From contig JAWPHD010000288.1 of NCBI GenBank assembly GCA_037043455.1, positions 310,001 through 374,000 of the forward strand: a DNA stretch of 64,000 nt, in the 5' to 3' direction. Below the pieces are notes generated by a model that did not search any database, was not told where the DNA came from, and worked only from the letters and a program-made list of their open reading frames with translations. Below are positions 46,171 through 57,524 of this stretch, piece by piece. Each line of letters starts with the position of its first letter. The stretch's first letter is position 1. The translations under genes were made by a program, and so were the position numbers. Source of the DNA: Cyrtodaria siliqua (Eukaryota > Mollusca > Bivalvia > Adapedonta > Hiatellidae).

Positions 46171-46684
46171 GCTGCTGAAACGCGTTCGCACTACAAATAA
46201 TGCGCCACCTTAAGCCAAAGATAATTTCTCTAACATTTTATAAACTAAGATTTCAAATAATGATACATACTTAAGGTGTCTGAACGTATCGTATGGTGCA
46301 TCATTCAAATGGTTTACTATATACAAGCACAGTGATTCGGTCATCATTCGTATCTATTATACACTAGAGCATTATGATACAAATGTCATAGCGTTATTAC
46401 ACTCCCACAACCATGTTATATGATGAATAACAATAATATATTGTTTTTATATTTCAAAATGCTTTGCGTCTTAACATTGTTCGTACATGTATATTGAAAT
46501 ATTGCACTGAACTCCGTTTAATGAAAATGATTGTTGTATGTAATTGCGAAGAAGGCAATAATATGCTAACTTTATTTTAAGGTTTAAGTATCTGCAAAAC
46601 CGCATATGAGTCAGATACATTATCTTTTACGTATGGTCAATTGACAATGTTATTTTTTTTTCTTTCAAAATAGCTTAGGTTGTA
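46171..46684. other. No recognised feature
   Basis: AT-rich DNA, nothing matched. Confidence 0.45.
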
Positions 46685-46687
46685 TAG

Positions 46688-47180
46688 ACGCTGCGTTTCA
46701 GACCTCGCCTCTCACCTCTGCTGGTTCGAATTAAAATGGAAGCTCGACTTGCACTTGAGAAAGTAACGATTCTTATGGATGGTGAAAGGTATCAACCTTT
46801 AAATAACGGATGGTGACAGGTAAAAGCATCAACCTTTAAATAACGGATGGTGAAAGGTAAAAACATCAACCTTTAAATAACGGATGGTAAAAGATAAAAG
46901 CATCGACCGTTAAATAACGGATGGTGAAAGGTAAAAGCATCGACCGTTAAATAACGGATGGTGAAAGGTAAAGCATCGACCGTTAAATAACGGATGGTGA
47001 AAGGTAAAAGCATCGACCATTAAATAACGGATGGTGAAAGGTAACGCATCGACCGTTAAATAAAGGATTGTGAAAGGTAAAGTATCGACCGTTAAATAAC
47101 GGATGGTGAAAGGTAAAGCATCGACCGTTATATATAGCGTCAAAGACGTGCTTAACGTGACGTAAAACACATACAACTAA
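46688..47180 (+). mobile_element. tRNA-derived SINE carrying an internal satellite
   Basis: Head remnant CCTCGCCTCTCACCTCTGCT then GGTTCGAATT (B box), GCTCGACTTGCACTTGAG and ACGATTCTTATGGATGG match the SINE at 15.03 kb. The 3' end (AACGTGACGTAAAACACATA, CAACTAAC) also matches. Between them lies a 36-38-bp array that is foreign to the other copies. Confidence 0.8.
46770..47132 (+). repeat. 36-38-bp satellite, about 9 units
   Basis: The unit is TAACGGATGGTGAAAGGTAA plus AAGCATCGACCGTTAAA. Its first copy overlaps the SINE body sequence TTATGGATGGTGAAAGGTA, so the array is an expansion of the SINE interior. The 88-codon minus frame is the repeat translated. Confidence 0.9.
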
Positions 47181-47302
47181 CTCAAACTAGCCTAACACTG
47201 AGTTCACTGGAACCACTAAATGTAATACTAGACTGGTAATTCTGTGTTTGAGTAGTATGACTAGTGTGTTTAATTCCGATTTTGTTATGTGATGAAGAGA
47301 TT

Positions 47303-47556
47303 CCGTGGCCGGGATAGTAAAGATGTTGAGTTTAAAACCTTCTCGCGTCTCACCGCTGCGGGTACGAATCACACTGGGAACTCGATTTGTAAATGAAAAA
47401 GTGTCGATTCTTACGGATGGCTAGAGTTATACTATAGAGTATATACGATCTAACTTATGTTACCCTGGAAAATGGTTGGCGTGCCTTCACCACGAGCAAA
47501 TTGACCTTCATATTTAGCCTAAAATGACTTAAAACATCACTCACCCAACAATGTAC
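47303..47556 (+). mobile_element. tRNA-derived SINE
   Basis: TTCCGTGGCCGGGATAGTAA (A-box side), CACCGCTGCGGGTACGAATC (B box with one change), TGTCGATTCTTACGGATGGC, then ACCCTGGAAAATGG and TTAAAACATCACTCACCCAA. Same family as 15.03 kb; more decayed at the tail. Confidence 0.8.
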
Positions 47557-47984
47557 TCAAAATAGCCTATAAATTGACTGAAGCCACTAAAGTTTCCCAC
47601 TCGCGAGTATTGTTTCACAGGGTAAATGTTATAAAATTATAATTATGGACTTTAATTCGGGCTGTGCGAGGTTCAATGACACTTAATGACATTCATCATA
47701 TCGCTTTCCATCAGGTGGATCAACCTTCTCAAAAGTTCATAACTGATAGTTCGAACATGTTACTTATCTTGACAAAGGATCAAGCTCTCAAACATATTAG
47801 TCGTGTGCACCATTGTATTGCGTGTACCCAGTAAAGTTGCGGGGATATATTCTAAACAAAATACGTTAAGCCCCACGTTTTTAGCTTATAAAACACCCAA
47901 TAATTATGTTCGCAAACATTATACACTAAACATTATTCAATATTTACTAATTAAAAGCAAGATTGTTTAACGGAATTCAATCGC

Positions 47985-48115
47985 GGTACGAAAAAGAGCA
48001 AATCCACTTCGTGGGTTTGAACTCGCAGCCCAAACTCGCAGTAAAAATAAGTGTGCGTGAGCGGAAAGCTGTTGGAACTCGCTCCCGACTGAGCTAAGCG
48101 GGCTATACGTGTTAC
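47985..48115 (-). repeat. tRNA-like SINE head (minus strand)
   Basis: On the minus strand AGCCCGCTTAGCTCAGTCGG is a strong A box and GCGAGTTCAAACCC a B-box-like stretch, but about 50 bp separate them beyond usual tRNA spacing. It is probably a SINE head with an insertion, or a decayed long-variable-arm tRNA. Confidence 0.5.
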
Positions 48116-48859
48116 GCAATACATACTATGGTGAAAACCTAGTGCGCTATGGAAGTCACGTGAACGCATAAAAGGTAAATATTGTGGGTCCCACTTTATT
48201 TACATTTAATAATTAAAAAAAACTCTTTTCATGTTTTCATGTATACATTTCAATGAATAAAAGTCAGACAGTTTTTTGGTTATGCTCAATATCTGCTTAC
48301 TTACGGACAGTGTCCCTTTAAACATATGAACATTGATATACTGTTTCAAACTTTTAGAAGTGCTAGGTAATGATGTGATTTTCCACAAAATGTGTTACTT
48401 TATTATTTGATAAGCGAAATATCGGAATTACCTTCCATAAATAAAAAAAAAGATTTCATTATACAAACGTATTGCCTTTAACACATTTAATGTTTGACAT
48501 CGACAATAATTGCAAATTCTGCCATTGTTTAAAAACCACCAAATTTCACCTCCCTTTTCATTGTAATGACCTATAAAAGTATGTTCCAAACATAGTTGCT
48601 TTATTTTTAGCACCGACTGTGTTTACAAATGACTTTGTTACATTATTGCTCGTAGATTTATCAATTACCACGAACATACACGTATCTCGTATATAGAATT
48701 AACATGCATTTTATGTGCTAAATTTATTTTGTTCAGTATATATGCGCAGAAACACCACAACGCACTTCCGTTTATAATATGAGAAGACCATCATATTATT
48801 TCCGCTTGCTCGGTTGACTTATTTGCACGGTCAGCTCGATCGATAATGCGCTATGTTTT
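48116..48859. other. No recognised feature
   Basis: Contains TGTCCCTTTAA at about 48309, like the inner edge of the TTAA MITEs, but without a found partner end. Confidence 0.4.
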
Positions 48860-50325
48860 CAGCTCTACTGGACAAAGGCCAGGCGTGTTTATGAGATGAC
48901 TTGATGTCTGGCGTCCGTCCGTACGTCCGTTAACTTTCTCTTGTGGGCGCCCTCCATCTTTCATCCGATCTTAACCAAACTTACAAAGTAGTTACGTAAC
49001 CATAAGATCCCGGACGAGTTCTTAATCCATCCAGATTCTATTGCAAATAGCTCAGTTGTCTTCCCTTGAATTGGTAAGAATGCATAATTTTCCATTGTGG
49101 GCATTCCAGCCCCTCCATTTTTCACCTGATCTTAACCAAACTTACATAGTATTTATATATCTATAAGATTTCGGACGAGTTATTGAACCAGCCTGGTTAG
49201 TTTTCTAATAGCTGAGTTATCTGCCCTTGAATTGGCAAAAATGCATAATTTTGCATTGTTTGCACTCCTGAACCTACATTTTTCATCCGCTCGTAACCAA
49301 GTTTGCATAATAGTTTAATATGTATAGGATCTCGGACGAGTTCTTGAACCAGCCAGATTCGATCACAAATAGTTTGTCTTGTGGGCACTCTAGCCTCTCC
49401 AATTGTCATCCGATCTTAACTAAACTTACACAGTAGTTATATATTCATAAGATCTCAGACGAGTTGTTGAATCAGCCAGATTTGATTCCTAATAGCAGAG
49501 TTATATGCCCTTAAATTGGCAGTAATGCTTATGTTTGCCTTGTGCGCACTCTAGCTCCTCACTTTGTTATCCGGTCTTTACCAAACGTACACCGTAGTTA
49601 TATATACATAAGATCTCAGACGAGTTTTCTGGACATTCTAGCTCCTCCATTTTTCATCCAATCTTAACCAAACCTCCACAGTAGTTATATATCCATCAGA
49701 CCCTTTGTCAGATTTATACAAATCGTTCCGATCCGTCAACAAATATGGTCGCCTTTACCAAAAATAGCAACGTCTTTAATCAACTTCTTTACTTGCAGTA
49801 GTAGTGGTACTCTCTTAGATTATTACAAATCGTCCTTTCCCTCATCAAATATGACCGCCATTACTAAAATTAGAACAATATTTAAACGACGTCTTCTCAT
49901 GAACTAATGACTGAATTGTTTTATAAAATGATCAGAAGAATCGTCTCAAACTCTTCCCCAGACTTATATAAATGTTCTATACCCATCAATACATTTGGCC
50001 GCCGTTACTAATACATACAAAAATACTTCTCATGAACCAATGGCGCACTTGTTTAGTTATTTTATTTTAAAGTTATCTGGGTCATAGAAGAAAGCGTGGA
50101 CAAAATAGAAAAAGCATGTTGGACTAGAAACAGCAGAGTTATGACCCTTGAAATAGTTATAAATGCTAAACTTTACTTTGTTAACACTCTATTTCAATTT
50201 TCATTCTATTTATACCAAACAAACTTGTTAAAGATGTATCGTGATCATATCATATTCTTCTCAGCAATGACTTAAAAGAAGTATGTAATCAAGTAGAGCG
50301 TCTACAGGCTCTCTTGCTTGTTATG
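48860..50325 (-). repeat. 160-bp-type array element 3
   Basis: GGCGTCCGTCCGTACGTCCG (48910) opens it. Five or six units of about 160 bp follow, with CATCCGATCTTAACCAAACT, ATAAGATCTCGGACGAGTT, AACCAGCCAGATT and GAGTTATCTGCCCTTGAATT. It ends AAGTAGAGCGTCTACAGGCT then CTCTTGCTTG, a hairpin shared with element 2 and with 1.69 kb reversed. Confidence 0.8.
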
Positions 50326-50658
50326 CGTTGTTACTATGACATGGGTCTGAGAGAATAACATGTTTTATTTTGTTCCGACTACTACTATTATTAGAGATTT
50401 ACTGAAAAAAATTGAAAAGTTGTTGACACAATTCAATGTCGTACACAGATTTGTTTTTCTCTTCCAGACCCATCATTATATGTCAAACTTACATATCAGT
50501 TGTACTTATGCATATGTAAACCTGACAAACGTCTGGATAAATAACATATTTATTTATTTTACAGATATTTGAAGTATGTCAAACAACATAGCATCTGCGC
50601 TTAAGAGCAAAGTACGTACACTTTATTAGCTTACTGCATTTTAGTTATCCCTTTGCTT

Positions 50659-50660
<2 letters not shown>

Positions 50661-50706
<46 letters not shown>

Positions 50707-50950
50707 TTTATTTCAAGAAGGTAACATATTAAGACATAGTATTTACAAAACATTACAAGTCTTGTTTACAATATGGCCATCTATAAACTACACAATGTTA
50801 CAATAAATGCATATAGTGAAAGATAAAACAGTACATGCATCATTAGATACTTCAACCAGACAGACGCATTTATTATACTTGTAATGTGTAACTTGTTTAT
50901 GTGTAACTTACACTAGCAATAGTTTCGACTTTGTTGCTGATTATTCCGGA
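50661..50950 (-). mobile_element. Probable LINE 3' end with (TAA)n
   Basis: Fifteen TAA repeats (50661-50705) adjoin CTTTATTTCAAGAAGG; on the minus strand this is GAAATAAAG followed by (TTA)n, a layout common at LINE 3' termini. No coding part is visible. Confidence 0.5.
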
Positions 50951-51060
50951 CAGTTCAATGGCGCCAACTTTATGAATAGCGATGGCACTGGGTGTCTCGT
51001 AGGACGATATGTGTAGATACGATGCACTCATGAAAAATCTGTTTTGTGCGTCGGTATATA

Positions 51061-51270
51061 TTATAAGAATTTTTCATGGGTATCCGGTGAAGATAGGGAA
51101 TTCCAACCCGAGGTATAAGTGTTTTTTATCGGAACCGAGGCTCTGCCGAGGTTCCGATTAAAACACTTATACCGAGGGTTGGAATTCTCAATCTTCACCG
51201 GATACCCATGATAGATTCTTATAATCTAGCCCCGGTAAAATGACAGATATCCTTGTCCGGTATGCAAGAA
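51061..51270. mobile_element. Double-hairpin foldback F, copy 2 (short tail)
   Basis: TTATAAGAATTTTTCATGGG opens, ATGATAGATTCTTATAA closes the 165-bp hairpin (51061-51225). The loop is CCGAGGCTCTGCCGAGG. Only the last 45 bp of the tail (GATATCCTTGTCCGGTATGC) remain. Confidence 0.85.
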
Positions 51271-51600
51271 TATAAGAATATATCATGGGTATCCGGTGAA
51301 GATAGGGAATTCCAGCCCGAGGTATAAGTGTGTTTATCGGAACCGAGGCTCTGCCGAGGTTCCGATTAAAACACTTATACCGAGGGTTGGAATTTCCTAT
51401 CTGAACCGGATACCCATGATAGATTCTTTTTCTTGCATATCAAAGACATGTTGTGCGTTGACGCCGCCAGCTACTGACGTTTTGCATGATTTCCTGCATA
51501 CCGGATGTTGGCGCGCGTGAATTTTATCTCGACCCCAGGGTGAGATGGAAATATCTAGCCCCAGTAAATGACGGATATCCTTGTCCGGTATGCAAGAAAT
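51271..51600. mobile_element. Double-hairpin foldback F, copy 3 (full tail)
   Basis: Directly follows copy 2. Hairpin arms share GGGTATCCGGTGAAGATAGG and ACACTTATACCGAGGGTTGG with copies 1 and 2. The tail folds as a second hairpin (CCTGCATACCGGATGTTGG with CCGGTATGCAAGAA). Frames of 74 and 89 codons here are incidental. Confidence 0.85.
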
Positions 51601-52016
51601 ACATGTACCGGGTACATTATTTCGTGCTTTCTATGCTATATGTTATGGCTTGTTTGTCAAGAAAATTTAGCAGGAAAATTGGAGACCAAGTGAAATTAAT
51701 TTCACTGCTAAATTTCCGATTTACAAAACAAAAACAGTTCTTCCTAAACAAGTAATGAAACATATAGCTTTTTATATACAGATTAAGTATCGACAACGGA
51801 GATTTATGGAAAATGAATGGTGTAGTATGACCATGTAGTATTTTTTTAGCAGTCTTTTTTTATGGCGTATATTGCATATTAGGTTACATATTGCACTGGA
51901 TAACCATGCTGGTATGAGAGGTGTGGAGTGGGCTAGGCTGTTAGAGTAAATAGATTGGCACTTCTTATTCCGCATTATTCCGATAACCAAACATATTAAA
52001 ATAAAATGTATATAGA

Positions 52017-52160
52017 GAATATCATGTTAGTGCCTGATCCTATCCAGTTTATCAAGTGAGGCTGAGAAAAAAAATGAAGTCCGAGGCTGTGCCAAGGGCT
52101 TCATTTCTTTCGTGCCGAACCTAATAAACTGGATACGATCAGGCATTAAAATGATATTCT
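52017..52160. mobile_element. Foldback element G, copy 3
   Basis: GAATATCATGTTAGTGCCTG left, CAGGCATTAAAATGATATTC right; inner CCAGTTTATCAAGTGAGGCT / AACCTAATAAACTGG. Loop CCGAGGCTGTGCCAAGGG. Related to 16.4 and 24.9 kb but with a different GATC inner arm. Confidence 0.8.
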
Positions 52161-52326
52161 GTTTATCATGTTGATCGTTTAAAATCATTTAATTTACCCT
52201 TTTTTCTATTTTCCCCACATTTTTTTCCGTTCAAAACTACCCCGACGTCATTAAATATACCCTGACGTCATCAAAAGAAGTGCTGACATCATCAAATGAA
52301 GTGCACCTGACGGGATAGGAACGTAG

Positions 52327-52370
52327 CTGCCGAGATAAGGTTTTATCTCAGGCACCCTGTTTCTCGGCAG
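52327..52370. repeat. Nested hairpin CTGCCGAGA
   Basis: CTGCCGAGA (52327-52335) pairs with TCTCGGCAG (52362-52370); inside, GAGATAA and TTATCTC pair as well, so alternative folds exist. Confidence 0.6.
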
Positions 52371-52712
52371 AAATATGCAGATCGACATGATAAATTTAAA
52401 TATTCAACCAGTCAACTTCAGAGTAATAAAATAAGAATGCGCAATATGTTTTCCGTTGCAGCAGTAGTTGTTTGGCAGATTTTCCACTTCGTTTTAATTA
52501 AAACCTCTATCTCGCCAACTACAGGCACATTTTACAACAGATGTAAACATTTTCTAAACCTAATAAAGATAATGTATATGTGTAACTTAATATGTGCCGA
52601 ATCCGAACCCTATAACTACAATATAAAGCCTTAACCGGCCAAGCTTTAATTCATGTTTACGCATATTCAAATACGAGTATTTAAGTATCTGGGAATAAAT
52701 CTAGACTTTTAA

Positions 52713-52944
52713 AGGGACACATGGCAATCTTGATTTTTTAAAAACTAGGGGCGTCCCGTTGCATATAATTAATTTTTGATATTATTGCACCAGTAATATA
52801 TTAAAACTTATAGTATGATAAGACGAAATAGTGAATACTTAAAATTTGATTTATTTAAATGTAACCAGGGTAAAAGTAAAAATGATACTGAATATATAAA
52901 TCAAGACACCCATTTCAAATACTTCAAGATTGCCGTGTGTCCCT
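52713..52944. mobile_element. TTAA-flanked MITE, copy 1 (232 bp)
   Basis: AGGGACACATGGCAATCTTG and, reversed, AGGGACACACGGCAATCTTG are 20/21 inverted repeats. TTAA lies directly outside each end (52709-52712, 52945-52948). TTAA duplication is the hallmark of piggyBac-type transposition. Confidence 0.85.
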
Positions 52945-53072
52945 TTAATATACACATATACATTATTGTATGACCTCAACACGTGGACAGAAATTGGAAG
53001 AATAGTTTTTAGTGACATTTGGAGGCTAATAATTACTGATAAAGGTGATCCTTTGGGAGCAAGAAACATAAT

Positions 53073-53290
53073 TAAGAGAATAAAGCAGCAGACTCGGTTT
53101 TATTGAGTCTGTTCATGAGAAGTAATGAAAGAAGCAACACCTCTCACGCCCACTAGCACCGGCTTAAGCGGTATTCTACTTCAAAGCCACCTATATTGGG
53201 CTCGTTGGTCCCAAAGGACCAGTAAAAATAACACTACTGATTCGTAGCACGGGGAGACTTTTTACAGCCGCAACACTGCACTAAATTAAG
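53073..53290 (-). repeat. Structured module A
   Basis: AGACTC/GAGTCT (53090-53095, 53105-53110) and GAGAAGT/ACCTCTC (53117-53123, 53139-53145) stems, then ACGCCCACTAGCACCGGCTT, then TTGGGCTCGTTGGTCCCAAA. Confidence 0.8.
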
Positions 53291-53808
53291 TTTCTTTAAA
53301 TCTGTGAGCAATCAGTGTTACCAAACATCTTAAAATTGATATTAGCCTTCATATAAAACAGAGACTTCAGTTAATTTAAATAAACTTTTCTATGCATCAT
53401 TTCTGTTCAATTAATATTCTGATATGAATTTCTCTCTGTTGCTGTTTTTCTTCTTTTAAACGAATATTGTAAACAAACAGTTGTCATAAGTTGTGTTTTT
53501 TTTGTGATTTATGTAGCTTTGTATGTTACTGTTGTTGTTTTATGATGTTATATTCCTTTTTTTTTTATTTTAAAACAAAATACCCGGTAGTCAACATGTC
53601 TATGTAGTCAACCAGTCTACTCGCTAGTATTAATGAAACAACAACCGTACATCACGGTTATCATGGTTATAGCAATTATATTTATTTAGTATTTTTAACA
53701 TTGTCCAGTGAATTCTAAGGGATCATATTAGCTTTTATCTTACGTGCATCATATATATTTACATATATATTTTCTAAACGTACATTCGCAGAGTATTCAT
53801 CTATGCAG
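53291..53808. other. No recognised feature
   Basis: AT-rich; nothing matched. Confidence 0.45.
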
Positions 53809-54011
53809 AATCGTAGGACCCAATCTGATTTATTCAGTAGTTTGGTACAATAGTTTTGAAATAGTCTGAGTTAATATGGTTTCAAAACAATTTCTATGGT
53901 GAACCCTACCTTCAGATCAGTAGATAAATAGTAGTTCGTTAATTACATCGAATACTAATAAAAGGTATTTAACAATTGTGACGATCTGCATACTCACTGG
54001 ATCCTACGATT
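53809..54011. mobile_element. Small TIR element (203 bp)
   Basis: AATCGTAGGACCCA and TGGATCCTACGATT are 13/14 inverted repeats 175 bp apart. No coding content. The target site is not clear. Confidence 0.5.
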
Positions 54012-54659
54012 GGGCATGTGCGCGACCTCTTTGGCAATAACCGTATCGCACGTCATTTATGTGATTCATAAAATATATATACATTCTGGAAAATGTCAAT
54101 TGATCCATACATTGCGTTTTATATAGTTTCACAAAATGTTCGATCAAAATAGTACCTACATCGTGCATTTCGTTGTAATACAGGAAAGTAGATATACAAC
54201 CATTGCCTACACAAGTAATATCAGATTCTAAAAATCATTTCATTTCGCATACAAATATAAATGGTTCTAGAGAAGATCGTACTTATTATACACTTCGGAA
54301 GCTTCCAAACATGAATATTACAAAATAAGCAAAACAAAATCCAGATTAAACCAAAAATGTGTTCAATTGCCTCTAACAATGCATTTTCAAATTCCATTTA
54401 GGACTATATGAGAAATGCCAGTTGCTTGTTAACATTTCTCTTAAAGAAATATTGCATATCGTACGACAGACCACAACTATTGAGCAACGTATTGCATTTT
54501 TCAAAGAACGCAACGTATTTTAGAGTTGTTTGTGTCAGCTGATGAGTTTGCTTTTCTAGTGGGCGTATTTCTGGTGTGTTACAAGGTGTAATCCTTTTAT
54601 GGTACAGCGTAAAATCACGTTGAAACAACAGGACAACTGCCGCCTTCAAGTCTTTAATA
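54012..54659. other. No recognised feature; one open minus frame
   Basis: 54404-54649 on the minus strand is open for 81 codons with varied composition (LKYVAFFEKCNTLLNSCGLS) and stays open upstream into module A. Product unknown; could be a lone exon remnant or chance. Confidence 0.35.
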
Positions 54660-54915
54660 TTTTCCTCTTGTTTATGTTCGTTTTTTCCTATAGATCTTTT
54701 TTTCAGTATGGATTGACATTCAAACTAGTGTTCGTTTAAAGATGTGCGGAGAAATAGACTCCGAGTCTGCTAATTTTTTCTCTTGTGTGTTCGTTTCTTC
54801 CTAAGGATTTCCTTTTCACTTTGTATGGACATTCACAGTTGCGTTCGTTTAGTGATGTGTGGGTCGAAGGCTAAGGGCTTGAGAGATGTTGCATCATATA
54901 TTACCTCTTATGACA
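54660..54915 (+). repeat. Module A fragments, rearranged
   Basis: TTTTTCAGTATGGATTGACA, CTAGTGTTCGTTTAAAGATG, GACTCCGAGTCTGCTAATTT and GAGAGATGTTGCATCATATA are pieces of module A, partly doubled. Confidence 0.6.
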
Positions 54916-54924
54916 TGAGAAAAA

Positions 54925-55325
54925 TGGTTCTATGGAAATCAAAGTACCCAAACGCAATGGCACCGTAGATCCGCATTGTACCCCAAACAAAGAGCAAATT
55001 AACTATACAATGAAAAAGATAAATTAGTACACAACAGAAAAAGTGTTTACAACCTCGCTATTAGTCAGTATTCAGCGCTCAAATTGATAAGACAGTGTAA
55101 ATAATAGTACATCTCATCAAAAGGAAATACCTAACAATAAAGTCCACATCCAGAGAAATTAAGAAACGATACACGTATATGTTATTGTAAAGATATATAA
55201 AACACATAATTAAAAACACCTCAGGATGTATCTAGAATTGTAATGAAAAATTACAGCAGTTGCAGCCCAAGAGGAAACCAATCTCGGGTACGACCAGAAA
55301 ACCCGAGGGACGAATGTAATAAAAC
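54925..55325 (-). repeat. Module P, inverted copy
   Basis: CAATGGCACCGTAGATCCGC, AAAGTCCACATCCAGAGAAA, ACCTCAGGATGTATCTAGAA and GTACGACCAGAAAACCCGAG, as at 44.2-44.7 kb. Confidence 0.75.
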
Positions 55326-55589
55326 CGAAACTGCTAAATGCAAAGAGTATTTATGCGCATTGTTTATTTTAGAATGTGAAATTCCGAACTGGCAGTTGTA
55401 AAAAACAGAGCCTGTTTAAATTGAATATGTTACTGATACGATTCAGGGAAGCGCGCATGACATGTATGGAACTTCCCCTGCAGAAACCGAGCGAAATAGT
55501 ATTCTTGTTGAGGTATAAACGCAAAAGCGCGTAATTGGTTATCCAACTGGGGGCCTGTCGTATGTACGATGAACAAACGATTTGCATAC

Positions 55590-56220
55590 ATCTCCAATAT
55601 CTTCGCAATTAGATCATATGGGTTTATACTCTCGTCCTCGTGTAGATGACATTCTTGATAGTCTCACTGGTGCCAAATACTTGACCTTTGTTCAGGTTTC
55701 TGGCAGGTCGAGATTGCTGAAGAATATAGGCAAAATACCGCTTTTTCTGTTAAACTCTTGGGGTCCTTCGAGTGCAACATAATTGTATTTGGCCCGACCA
55801 GCTCACTTGCCACGTTTAAGCGGCCGATGGAAACGTGTATGGGAGAAATGAATCTCAAAGAGTGTTTGATCTTCTTTGACGATATTCTGATATTTTCATA
55901 GACCTTTGATGAACGTATCGAAAGACTTGAGTGTGTGTTTGAACGTCTGGCTATGTACGGCCTGAAGCTCAAACCATCCAAGTGCAAGTTTTTTAAGACG
56001 TTGGTTACTTACCTTGGTAATGTGGTTTCCGAAAGTGGTATTGAAACTGACCCTGAAAAGATCTCAGCGGTTACAACTTGGACCATTCCTACCTCGGTGA
56101 AGACACTGAGATCTTTCCTTGGATATTCTGGGTATTACCGCCGTTTTGTTATTGATTACTCCAAAGTTGTTAGGCCGCTGAATGACCTTCTAATAGGTCA
56201 TTCCAAGAACAAAGCATGAA
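55590..56220 (+). pseudogene. Ty3/gypsy-type reverse transcriptase, broken
   Basis: SRPRVDDILDSLTGAKYLTF (55582 frame) is the start of an LTR-retrotransposon RT. After a gap, DNA near 55872 encodes FFDDILIFS where the active-site xxDD lies, then a stop. The frame at 55935-56219 continues with LKPSKCKFF, TYLGNVVSESGIETDPEKIS and LRSFLGYSGYYRRF, the thumb and connection region. At least one frameshift and one stop separate the pieces; about a third of the RT is lost. It would have copied the element RNA in virus-like particles when intact. Confidence 0.85.
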
Positions 56221-56600
56221 GGAAATATTGACTAACCAAATCCAAATGGTAATATGGCGAATTATTGGATTGCTTACTTTCCCTCCTGTTTTGGCTTATG
56301 CAGATTCCCAGAAGCCTTTTGTTGAAATACCGATGCTTTCATCGATGGCCTTGGTGCAGTAATGTATCAAGAGCAGGACGGAAAGCAAGTTATTGCGTAC
56401 GCTTAAAAGGAAACGCAACTACCCAGCGCATAAGTTACAGTTGTTATGTCTCAGATGGGCTCTTACAGACAAGTTCCATGATTGTCCTGTATGGTAACAA
56501 TTTTAAAGTATTGACTGACAGCAATACATTCACGCATGCCACCAAGTAAAAGGCCACAGAGCATCGATGGCTTGCATCATTAGCCAACTGCAATTTAAAG
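56221..56600 (+). pseudogene. Ty3/gypsy-type RNase H remnant
   Basis: Short in-phase stretches in different frames read FPPVLAYADSQKPF, then CIKSRTES-like, then YGNNFKVLTDSNTFTHATK, the last corresponding to the TDNNPL-type RNase H segment. Several frameshifts; not functional. Confidence 0.75.
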
Positions 56601-56959
56601 TTGGTGTATAGACTTGGTTGAACGGCGGTGCAGCTTTTTCTCACGTTCTGAGGTTATTAGAGCTATCTGCAGCGCCGCTAAAAGGTTGGCAGTCTCAAGC
56701 AGTGCACAATGGAGTTCTTTGGAATCCGAAGTTTCTTTGGATGACCAATTTCAGCAGCTTTGAGTGTTGTAGGGGGCAAGCTGCCCTGCTGATTCAGTCA
56801 TCGATAGGGTTTTACACTACTACTATGTTGGACATCGACCAACATCAGAGGAGTGCAAATCGTATAGATCGGTGTACATTGTTTCATACGAGAGTGGAAA
56901 AATCGTCCACTCCGTGATGGAATACTGTACCATAACACAACGGTGAGGATGTCCAACAA

Positions 56960-57310
56960 CATCTTTTACCCTCTGCATATAAATCCATTGCATTGAAGGG
57001 ACTACATGACGATATTGGACATCAAGGCCGTGACAGAACCTTAACTTTGGTTAAGAGGAGGTTCTTTTGGCCGAACATGGAGTCTGACCTTGAGCTAATG
57101 GTTGCTCAATGTGGACGCTGTATTCGAAGAGAGACCACTGCAGTACCTCGTGCTAAACTTGTTCCCATACAGACTTCTCGTCCAATGGCACTGATTTGCA
57201 TTGACTTTTTATCACTTGAGCGTTCCAAAGGGGATATGAAGATATGTTGGTCACCGATCATTTTACTCGGCCTGGAACCAGACAGCACATACGACAACAA
57301 CGACAGCAGA
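56960..57310 (+). pseudogene. Ty3/gypsy-type integrase N-terminal fragment
   Basis: The 106-codon frame has the integrase zinc-binding residues H5-x4-H10 and C40-x2-C43 (LHDDIGHQG and MVAQCGRC), then RPMALICIDFLSLERSKGD, where the first catalytic Asp sits. The next stretch, LVTDHFTR, lies in another frame at 57244. The core is lost after that because module P sequence follows at once. The DDE catalytic triad is therefore incomplete. Confidence 0.85.
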
Positions 57311-57455
57311 TAAACCAATCTAGGGTACGGCTAGAAAACCCGCGTGACAAAGGTTCAAGCACCAACCTCCCCTTTCAGGATTTCAGAAGGTACAATCATG
57401 GAGTCCCACGAGGTTGTCAGGTCATCGCACAAGAGAAAGGTGAAGCGTGATGACT
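57311..57455 (-). repeat. Module P fragment abutting the integrase
   Basis: AAACCAATCTAGGGTACGGC, CAATCATGGAGTCCCACGAG and CGCACAAGAGAAAGGTGAAG match the outer part of module P (compare 43.38-43.5 and 44.64 kb). Confidence 0.7.
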
Positions 57456-57524
57456 GATTGTAGAAGAAACATGAAGTGCGCTGTAATACTAATTGGTCAT
57501 ATCCTTTTCTGACGAATTTCCTGA

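Noticed and set aside
46910..47176. 88-codon frame with repeated TVDALPFTIRYL
   Set aside because: Translation of the 36-bp satellite in the SINE.
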